Source: Mycolicibacterium porcinum (GTDB lineage Bacteria; Actinomycetota; Actinomycetes; Mycobacteriales; Mycobacteriaceae). Taken from it: DNA of 64,000 bases. Shown in pieces: positions 57,501 to 64,000 of the stretch. The stretch is from assembly GCA_002086835.1 (NCBI GenBank), contig MVIG01000005.1, forward strand, positions 296,084-360,083, read 5' to 3'. The notes beneath the pieces are model-generated. The model was not told where the DNA came from. It worked only from the letters and a program-made list of their open reading frames with translations, and searched no databases. The translations under genes were made by a program, and so were the position numbers. How positions within the stretch are numbered: the first letter of the stretch is position 1; each line of letters opens with the position of its first letter.

Positions 57501-60500
57501 AGGTCACTCAGAAGCGACTCGGTCACGGGCCCGCTGCTGTCCCGCGTGGCGAAGTTCTGCCAGGCGAACATCACCTGGATCAGCGGGTGATGGGTCAGGC
57601 TGCGGATCGGATTGAGCCGCTCCACCAGCACCTCGAAGGGCACGTCCTGGTGCTCGTAGGCGGCCAGGCTCCGGCGGCGGATCTGAGACAGCAGCTCCGC
57701 GAACGTCGGATCCCCGCCGAGGTCCACCCGTAGCACCAAGGTGTTGACGAAGAATCCCACGAGGTCGTCGAGTGCCGGATCGCGCCGTCCCGCGATCGGG
57801 AAGCCCACCGCCACATCGGAACTGGAGCTCAGTTTCGACAGCAGCACGGCCAGCGCACCCTGCAGCACCATGAAACTGGTGGCGTCATGGGTACGAGCGA
57901 GCCGACCGATTCTCTGCTGCAGCTCGATCGACCAGTCCACCGCCACGCTTGCTCCGCGGTAGTCGGCGACCGCAGGATACGGCCGATCGGTCGGCAATTC
58001 CAGACGCTCGGGCAGCCCCGCCAACGCCCGCTCCCAATAGGCCACCTGAGCAGCGATCGGACTGTTGGCATCGCTGAGGTCACCCAATTGCTCACGCTGC
58101 CACAGCGTGTAGTCGACATACTGCACCGGCAGCGGCGACCAATCGGGAGCCCGGCCCGAGGATCGGCACGCATAGGCCATCCCGAGATCGCGCACCATGG
58201 GAGCGATCGACCAGCCGTCGGCCGCAATGTGGTGGACCACCACAACCAGTACGTGCTCACTCTCGCCGACGCGTAAAAGCGTTGCCCGCACCGGAACTTC
58301 GTCAGCGAGAACGAAGCAGTACCGAACCGCCGCTTCGACGACCTCCCTCAGCCGCGGCTCCGGCCACCCGCGGGCGTCCACCACCTGACAACTGAATGTC
58401 GCCTGCTCCGCGGGAATCACGACCTGTTGTGGTAGTCCATCGACGGCCGTGAACACGGTACGCAGGCTCTCGTGACGGCTCACGACGTCGGTGAGCGCCG
58501 CTTCCAGCGCTTCGATGTCCAGCGCTCCGTTTATCCGGTAGGCCGTGGGCATGTTGTAAACCGGTGAGGGACCCTGCAACTGGTCCAGGAACCACAACCG
58601 CTGCTGGGCGTATGACAACGGCAGCACCGCCGGCCGTTCACGGACGGTCAGTGCCGCGCCGGCCCACGTCTGGGCGTGTGCGCTGATCCATTCGGCCAAT
58701 TCGGCCACGGTGGGGGCGTCGAACAAAGCCCGGATCGACACATCGACGTTCAGCTCGGCCCGGATTCGCGCAACCAGTCGCGTCGCGGAGAGCGAGTGCC
58801 CGCCGAGGTCGAAGAATCCGTCGTCGATACCAACCCGAGTGACCCCCAGGACCTCCCCGAACAGTGCGACCAGGGCCCGTTCGCGCCGGTCCCGAGGCGC
58901 CCGATAGGGCACCCCGCTGTTGAACTCCGGATCTGGCAGGGCCCGGCGATCGAGTTTGCCGTTGACCGTGAGTGGCAGTGCGTCCAGCAGCATGATCGCT
59001 GCAGGGACCATGTATTCGGGCAGTTTGTCCGCCGCGAAACGACGCAGCTCACTTGCCCGTTCGATCGCAGACGGGTCGTTCACATATGCGGCCGGTGAGC
59101 CCAGTGCGACGCCGGGCAGATAGAGATCCGACAGCGCCGGCAGGGTGCCTTCCGCCGAAGGCTCGGCAGCACGCGTGTAGATGATGTCGACGAGTCCATC
59201 ACTGGACGACCAGGTCGCCGCCGCCGCGTACCCGAGCTCTCGCCCCAGCTGCAGGCAGTCATGCGGGGAGATCGCATCGGATTCTGTTATGCCGGAGATC
59301 AACTCGCTGATTCGTTCGCGGTCACCTGCCTTGTCCAGCCCGCGTGCCAGCTCCACATCCCGCCATATACCGGCATGCGGAACCCCGCAGATGCGCGCCT
59401 CCGGCATCTGCTCGGACCGCAGATACTCGGCCAGCTTCGACAGACTTCCGACTCGCTGCCATGGTTCTGATGGCAGCGCCGCGACCGACCGCACCGGGAT
59501 CGGAGCCTTGCGGAGCACCACCTCGTACCGATAGCCGCTGAGTTCGTTGACCGCACGCATGTCCTTGAGCCGCACCTCGACGGCGGCGATGTCGTCGAGG
59601 TACTCCGGCAAGAGCGTGAAGAACTCCGGGGCAACCAGGAGCTCCTGTTCGGAAAGCAACTCCCTTCGCACCCGCCCACGTACCGCGGCTGCCGTGTCCT
59701 CACCGTCATGGCCGCTGTGCTCGCCTGCGCACACCACCCCGGTTGTGAACGCCCGCAACAACGAGAGGTTGCGCACATCGCCGATGAACAGCGCCCCACC
59801 GGGTGCCAGTGACCGCATCGCCACGGCCAGCACATCGAGCAGATAGCCCGCGCTGGGGAAGTACTGGATGACAGAGTTCAGTACCACCACATCGAAGTGC
59901 CCCTGCGGCAACCCGTCGGGCGCGTCAGCGGGTTGTACCTGCAACCGCACCCGGTCCGACCACGGATGTCCGGCCACCTTCGTCTGCAACGTCTGGATTG
60001 TCGGTGGTGAGAAATCAGTCGCCCAGTATTCGACGCACTTCGGGGCCACCTGCGCAAGCAGCAACCCCGAGCCGACACCGATCTCCAGTACCCGACGCGG
60101 CCGCAGCGCCAAGATCCCGGCTACCGCGGACGAACGCCATTCTTCCATCTGTGACAACGGAATTGGCTCTCCGGTGTAACTGCTGTTCCACCCCCCGAAA
60201 TCTTCGCCCAACTCGGCAGGCAGGCCGGTTGTGAACGACTCTCCCGAGTAGAGGCCCTCGTACACGCCCTGCCATTGATCGACAAGTTCCGATTCGCGGG
60301 CTGCTTCGCGAACCAGCATCATCTCTGGATCCAGCACGACGTAGGCCACCAATTGTTTGTCTGTGGTGGCCTCACCTTGGCTCATCGTGGGTGTGGAAGC
60401 GTGGGCGACGACCACCGCTTGGGAGACCCGCGGATGAGATGCCAACACCGATTGGATTTCACCGAGCTCTATGCGGTAGCCACGGATCTTTACCTGCTCA

Positions 60501-63500
60501 TCGGCCCGGCCCGCGTACCACAACTGCCCGTCGGCTCCCCAGGACACCCGATCGCCGGTGCGGTACATGCGGGCACCGGGCATTCCGAACGGGCAGGCAA
60601 CGAAACGCGATCCGGTCAGACCCGGCCGTCGCACGTATCCGACCCCGACACCACGCCCGGCCACATACAACTCCCCCACCACACCTGGCGGGACTTCTCG
60701 CAACCATTGGTCCAGCACAAACAGGCCGGCGCCGGGCACCGGCGCACCGATCGGGACGGCACCCGTTCCGGCCTGCAACGGGGCACTGATCGTGGCGTAG
60801 ACGGTCGTCTCGGTCGGGCCGTAACCGTTGATCATCACCCGACCAGGCGCCCAACGATCCACCACCTGGGGCGGGCACGGTTCAGCGGCCACCATCAACG
60901 CCGCCACCGACTCCAAACCCTCAGGAGAGAGCATCCCCACCGCAGACGGAGTTTGGCTCAACACCGTCACCCGCTCGGCAGCAAGCAACGCCTGCAACTC
61001 CTGCGGTGCGCGCGTCACCGATTCGGGAACCACCACCAAACGCCCGCCATGCAACAGGGCGCCCCAGATCTCCCACACCGAATAGTCAAAGGCCAACGAT
61101 GAACACGCAGCCCAGACCTGCCCTGCGCTCATCTCGACGCCCACGTCAAGACCATCGAAAAGCCGCGTCACATTCTGATGAGTGACCGCGACACCTTTGG
61201 GCACGCCCGTGGTTCCTGACGTGTAGATGATGTGCGCCACGTCGTCAGCGGCCGGCCCCGGCGCCACCGGCGTACCGGGCATGGAATCGATCATGGGATC
61301 GTCAGTCCGTACCACCGGCACACCACAGCCGGCCAGCCGATCGAGCAAGTCCGTCGTCGTCAGAACCGCGACCGGCTCGGCGTCGGCCAACATGAACTGC
61401 ACACGTGCATCCGGATGAGCCGGATCGATCGGCAGATATGCCGCCCCGGACTTCAGCACTCCCAGAATCGCGACGATCGCATCGGCCGACCGGGACATCA
61501 ACAATCCGACACAGTGGCCCGGGCCCGCCCCCATACCAACAAGCAAGTGCGCCAGTCGGTTCGACGCCTCATCGAGCTCTCGGTAAGTCAATGACCGCCC
61601 ATCGAAACACACAGCCACCGCGTCCGGCGCCCGCACGGCCTGCCCGACAAACAGCCCGGGGATCGACGATTCCGGCACGCGCCGGGCCAGCACACCCCTA
61701 TGGCCCACCTCATCCAGACGCACCTGCTCGACGTCGTCAAGCAATTCCACCGACGACAACCGGCGGCCCGGTTCACTTGTCATCGCCACCAGCACCCGGC
61801 GCAACCGCTCGATCAGCACCTCAATACTGGCTGTGTCGAACACATCGGTGCGGAATTCCATCGAGCCCCAGATGCCGGCGGGCTCACCGGTTTCCGTCCA
61901 GTGTTCCCGCAGGAAGAGCACGAGGTCCATGCGGGCAGTCTGGGTGTCGGCCTCGAGCGGTGCGGCCTGGACATCACCCAGACTGAGCGCAGTCGCGGGG
62001 TCATTGTCCAGGCCGGGCAGATTCTGCCAGGCGAAAATCACCTGGATCACAGGCTCATGGGCCAGGCTGCGGACCGGGTTGAGCCGTTCGACCAACACCT
62101 CGAATGGCACGTCTTGATGTTCGTAAGCCGCCAACGCACGCTGCCGCACTTGCGCCAGCAACTCGTCGACGGTGGGATCCCCGTCGAGCTCGACCCGTAG
62201 CACCAAGGTGTTGACAAAGAACCCGACCAACTCGTCCAATGCCGGATCGCGTCGGCCCGCGATCGGGAAGCCCACCGCCACATCAGAACTCGCGCTCAAC
62301 CGAGACAGCAGCACCGCCAACGCGGCCTGGACCACCATGAAGCTGGTGGCGTTGTGTTCATGGGCCACCCGGCCAACCCGCTGCTGCAATTCAGCCGGCC
62401 AATCCACGATCACGGTCCCGCCGCGGTGATCCGCCACCGGTGGGTAGGGCCGGTCGGTGGGTAGTTCCAGCCGTTCGGGCAGGCCGGCCAATGTCTGTTC
62501 CCAGTAGGCGAGTTGCTCGGAGATACGACTGTTCTGATCGGCCAGATCCCCGAGGTGTTCGCGTTGCCACAATGTGTAATCGACGTACTGAACCGGCAAC
62601 GGCGTCCAGCCCGGGGTTTGTCCGGCGCATCGGCTCGCATAGGCCACACCCAGATCACGCACCAGCGGCCCGATCGACCAGCCATCACCGGCGATGTGAT
62701 GCACCACCGCCACCAACACATGCTTCTCGGCACCCAACCGGAAAAGCACTGCCCTCAACGGAATTTCGACAGACAGATCAAACTCGTAGCCGACGATCGC
62801 ACCGATCGCATCCCGCAGCCGCTCGGCCGACCAGCCGGCGGCATCCACCACCTGCCACCCGAAGTCCGCCTGGTCCGCAGACACCACGACCTGCCTGGGC
62901 ACACCCTCAACCGCCGGGAACAACGTCCGCAAACTCTCATGACGGCCCACCACATCGACCAACGCCGCCCCCAGCGCCCCAGCGTCGAGCACTCCAGTGA
63001 TCCGATACGCCGTCGGCATGTTGTAAGTTGCTGCGCCACTATCGAACCGATTGAGGAACCACATCCGGTTCTGCGCGTAGGACAGCGGGATCACCGCCGG
63101 CCGCTCTTGGACTGTCAACGCCGGAAGCCCACCTGTTGCCACGCTGATACGAGGCGCCAACTGGGCCACCGTCGGTGCGTCGAACAAGGTACGAACGGCA
63201 ATATCGGCGTCCAGGCTGGTGTTGATCGAGGCGATCAGCCGCATCGCGGAGAGGGAGTCACCGCCCAGGTCGAAGAACGAGTCGTCGACCCCGACGCGCT
63301 GCAACCCCAGCACCTGGGCGTAGATCCCGGCGAGGATCTCCTCGACGGTGGTGGAGGGAGCGCGATAACTCTCGCCGGTGTCGGTGTACTCCGGTCCAGG
63401 CAGGGCTCGCCGGTCCAGTTTCCCGTTAACCGTCAACGGGATCGCGTCGAGCACCACAATCGCCGCAGGCACCATATAGCCCGGCAACCGCTGCCCCAAC

Positions 63501-64000
63501 GCCCCACGAACAGCAGCCGGATCCGCGGTACCGGTGATATAGCCGACCAACCGCTTATCCCCCGGCCGGTCCTCACGGACGATCACCACCGCCTGCGTAA
63601 CACCATCCAGATCAGCCAGCGCGGTTTGGATCTCACCCAACTCGATGCGGTAGCCCCGGATCTTGACCTGCTCATCAGCACGACCCAGATACTGCAACTG
63701 CCCATCAGCACCCCACCGCACCACATCCCCGGTCGAATACATCCGAGCACCCGCCGCCCCAAACGGACACGCCACAAACCGCGACGCCGTCAAACCCCCA
63801 CGACGGGCATACCCATACGCCAACCCCCGGCCCGCGATATACAACTCACCCACCACACCAGCCGGCACTTGCCGCAACCACCGGTCCAGGACGAACACCG
63901 CCGCCCCCGGAACCGGGGAGCCGATCGGCACCACACCAGAACCAGCCGTCAAAGGTGCGCTGATCGTGGCATACACCGTGGCCTCGGTCGGACCATAGGC
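54590..64000 (-). CDS. Non-ribosomal peptide synthetase, C-terminal part with TE (5' partial)
   Basis: More than 3130 codons; the frame runs to the right edge, so the start is outside. Order (coordinates approximate, running right to left): partial A with A5 at the edge, PCP (Ser codon 63254-63256, GGDS); C 63110-61760 (HHIAGDG); A 61680-58935 holding a methyltransferase of about 450 aa between A8 (60490) and A10 (58950) (SAM motif [14 protein letters not shown], then [12 protein letters not shown]); PCP (GGHS, about 58795); C 58620-57250 (HHIAADG); A 57190-55710; PCP (GGDS, about 55585); TE 55450-54600 (GWSFGG, THYEM). No epimerase is seen. A-domain codes read against GrsA numbering are DYWSMAGVY and DFWTLGAVY plus Lys; substrates not assigned. 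It would release an N-methylated peptide. Confidence 0.95.
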   Translation of the reverse strand, partial: AYGPTEATVYATISAPLTAGSGVVPIGSPVPGAAVFVLDRWLRQVPAGVVGELYIAGRGLAYGYARRGGLTASRFVACPFGAAGARMYSTGDVVRWGADGQLQYLGRADEQVKIRGYRIELGEIQTALADLDGVTQAVVIVREDRPGDKRLVGYITGTADPAAVRGALGQRLPGYMVPAAIVVLDAIPLTVNGKLDRRALPGPEYTDTGESYRAPSTTVEEILAGIYAQVLGLQRVGVDDSFFDLGGDSLSAMRLIASINTSLDADIAVRTLFDAPTVAQLAPRISVATGGLPALTVQERPAVIPLSYAQNRMWFLNRFDSGAATYNMPTAYRITGVLDAGALGAALVDVVGRHESLRTLFPAVEGVPRQVVVSADQADFGWQVVDAAGWSAERLRDAIGAIVGYEFDLSVEIPLRAVLFRLGAEKHVLVAVVHHIAGDGWSIGPLVRDLGVAYASRCAGQTPGWTPLPVQYVDYTLWQREHLGDLADQNSRISEQLAYWEQTLAGLPERLELPTDRPYPPVADHRGGTVIVDWPAELQQRVGRVAHEHNATSFMVVQAALAVLLSRLSASSDVAVGFPIAGRRDPALDELVGFFVNTLVLRVELDGDPTVDELLAQVRQRALAAYEHQDVPFEVLVERLNPVRSLAHEPVIQVIFAWQNLPGLDNDPATALSLGDVQAAPLEADTQTARMDLVLFLREHWTETGEPAGIWGSMEFRTDVFDTASIEVLIERLRRVLVAMTSEPGRRLSSVELLDDVEQVRLDEVGHRGVLARRVPESSIPGLFVGQAVRAPDAVAVCFDGRSLTYRELDEASNRLAHLLVGMGAGPGHCVGLLMSRSADAIVAILGVLKSGAAYLPIDPAHPDARVQFMLADAEPVAVLTTTDLLDRLAGCGVPVVRTDDPMIDSMPGTPVAPGPAADDVAHIIYTSGTTGVPKGVAVTHQNVTRLFDGLDVGVEMSAGQVWAACSSLAFDYSVWEIWGALLHGGRLVVVPESVTRAPQELQALLAAERVTVLSQTPSAVGMLSPEGLESVAALMVAAEPCPPQVVDRWAPGRVMINGYGPTETTVYATISAPLQAGTGAVPIGAPVPGAGLFVLDQWLREVPPGVVGELYVAGRGVGVGYVRRPGLTGSRFVACPFGMPGARMYRTGDRVSWGADGQLWYAGRADEQVKIRGYRIELGEIQSVLASHPRVSQAVVVAHASTPTMSQGEATTDKQLVAYVVLDPEMMLVREAARESELVDQWQGVYEGLYSGESFTTGLPAELGEDFGGWNSSYTGEPIPLSQMEEWRSSAVAGILALRPRRVLEIGVGSGLLLAQVAPKCVEYWATDFSPPTIQTLQTKVAGHPWSDRVRLQVQPADAPDGLPQGHFDVVVLNSVIQYFPSAGYLLDVLAVAMRSLAPGGALFIGDVRNLSLLRAFTTGVVCAGEHSGHDGEDTAAAVRGRVRRELLSEQELLVAPEFFTLLPEYLDDIAAVEVRLKDMRAVNELSGYRYEVVLRKAPIPVRSVAALPSEPWQRVGSLSKLAEYLRSEQMPEARICGVPHAGIWRDVELARGLDKAGDRERISELISGITESDAISPHDCLQLGRELGYAAAATWSSSDGLVDIIYTRAAEPSAEGTLPALSDLYLPGVALGSPAAYVNDPSAIERASELRRFAADKLPEYMVPAAIMLLDALPLTVNGKLDRRALPDPEFNSGVPYRAPRDRRERALVALFGEVLGVTRVGIDDGFFDLGGHSLSATRLVARIRAELNVDVSIRALFDAPTVAELAEWISAHAQTWAGAALTVRERPAVLPLSYAQQRLWFLDQLQGPSPVYNMPTAYRINGALDIEALEAALTDVVSRHESLRTVFTAVDGLPQQVVIPAEQATFSCQVVDARGWPEPRLREVVEAAVRYCFVLADEVPVRATLLRVGESEHVLVVVVHHIAADGWSIAPMVRDLGMAYACRSSGRAPDWSPLPVQYVDYTLWQREQLGDLSDANSPIAAQVAYWERALAGLPERLELPTDRPYPAVADYRGASVAVDWSIELQQRIGRLARTHDATSFMVLQGALAVLLSKLSSSSDVAVGFPIAGRRDPALDDLVGFFVNTLVLRVDLGGDPTFAELLSQIRRRSLAAYEHQDVPFEVLVERLNPIRSLTHHPLIQVMFAWQNFATRDSSGPVTESLLSDLQVTPLPADTQAARMDLAFSLEERWTGSGEPDGIVGSVEFRTDVFDADSIRALIERLERVVMALTTDASMRLSAVDVLAGDEHDRLDEIGNRTALTAAVAPVSVPRAFAEQVARAPKAVAVTTPRLSPRSSGTRSLTYQELDEASNRLAHFLKGMGVGPGQSVALLFNRCAEAIVAMMAVLKTGAAYLPMDPAHPEARIAFMLADAAPSAAITTAAHLDRLAGAGPPVIDIDDPRIDGYPNTALPAPEADDIAYLIYTSGTTGTPKGVGITHHNLTHLAASMPTGLPAEQIWTQCHSYAFDFSVWEIWAALLTGGRLVVVPEDVVNSPEIFHDVLVSEDVNVLTQTPSAAAALSPEGLGSTALLLGGEACPSDLVDRWATGHVVINAYGPTEATVYASMSAPLTTPEAAGPRVIPIGAPVPTSALFVLDQWLRPVPNGVVGELYVAGRGVACGYLGRSALTGSRFVACPFGGAGAPAIRMYRTGDLVCWDADGQLRYVGRADEQVKIRGYRIELGEIRTALADLDEVVQAAVIVREDHPGDKRLVGYVTESVAGAVDLDQARAKLADRLPVYMVPAAVMVVDALPLTSNGKLDTRALPAPEYKAGQYRAPETPAEELLAGIYAEVLGLERVSVEDSFFDLGGDSLLAMRVVAAINKATDVHLAVRAMFDAPSVRSLAQQLGSADSSAEVVPVDILRQAPGIPVVCIHDGFGLSWSYRGLGEYLDCPIVGINQTSTADQAGPISIHSLAVIYADRVEALHPEGPYKLLGWSFGGVVAHALAVELQRRGREVHSLVLLDAALRTNKLTTGADRLVAKNQALAEGLVLEYILQTNNIDVPTHRRPIDYQRAEQLIQQQGALGFALPPKPLLEFMVRSLNENQLRLLDHAPEVFDGDVAIFLAARHRNDDGGPGLRSRWRGLRNRRAARTHLDSWRPYVTGEIDAYSVDCTHYEMFTARSLSEYGGQLRLLLGG

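Noticed and set aside
36328-64000. Calling the cluster a standard glycopeptidolipid locus
   Set aside because: Terminal TE instead of reductase, an N-methyltransferase insert, Mas-like PKS and no visible glycosyltransferases do not fit; the unseen right side could still change this.

Overview
The DNA is GC-rich and densely coded. It carries MmpL/MmpS transporters, a Mas-like PKS, a FAAL, a hemophore-like secreted protein, double-TetR and F420-type proteins, and a sterol catabolic cluster whose order follows M. tuberculosis Rv3515c-Rv3531c. It is therefore from a mycobacterium, most likely an environmental or rapid-growing species (inference). Ortholog names and Rv numbers are from recall of families and gene order; no search was run.

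Layout. (1) 1-3.45 kb: thiC (5' end outside the window), thiD, a small hydrolase and a septum-formation-like membrane protein, chained by 4-nt overlaps. (2) 3.5-11.5 kb: accessory metabolism with a P450 plus DUF3303 pair, a DUF5996 protein, a TetR/hydrolase divergent pair with two palindromic operators, a Baeyer-Villiger-type flavin monooxygenase, a double-TetR regulator and small membrane proteins. (3) 11.5-36.3 kb: the sterol cluster: nitronate-monooxygenase-like protein, fadD19, echA19, cyp142, an acetoacetate-decarboxylase-like protein, an F420-type oxidoreductase, a tandem DUF35 protein, ltp4, ltp3, kshA, sulfotransferase-like, SDR, DUF1214 and an IclR regulator. Four 14-bp sites fit the KstR consensus TNNAACNNGTTNNA. 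A hyuA/hyuB plus PucR island (23.4-29.1 kb) interrupts the cluster. The FadD19, EchA19 and Ltp3/Ltp4 set points to C24-branched (phytosterol) side chains.

(4) 36.3-64 kb: a lipopeptide-type cluster that runs off the right edge. A hemophore-like gene is followed by mmpS-mmpL-mmpL, an alpha/beta hydrolase and a fatty-acyl-AMP ligase on the minus strand. A divergent promoter region with a 22-bp palindrome separates these from a 2112-aa Mas-like reducing PKS, a Gap-like membrane protein and an ICMT-family methyltransferase on the plus strand. Convergent to these lies the 3' part (more than 3100 codons) of an NRPS whose visible order is A(partial)-PCP, C-A(N-methyltransferase)-PCP, C-A-PCP-TE.

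The parts suggest that the FAAL activates a fatty acid, the PKS extends it, the NRPS condenses it with amino acids including one N-methylated residue, and the thioesterase releases the product. The methyltransferase could cap it, and MmpS/MmpL/Gap would move it to the cell surface. The transport set resembles glycopeptidolipid (GPL) loci. However, the terminal TE in place of a reductase, the in-line N-methylation, the Mas-like PKS with an altered acyltransferase motif, and the lack of visible glycosyltransferases argue for a different lipopeptide. This is the most interesting candidate system here.
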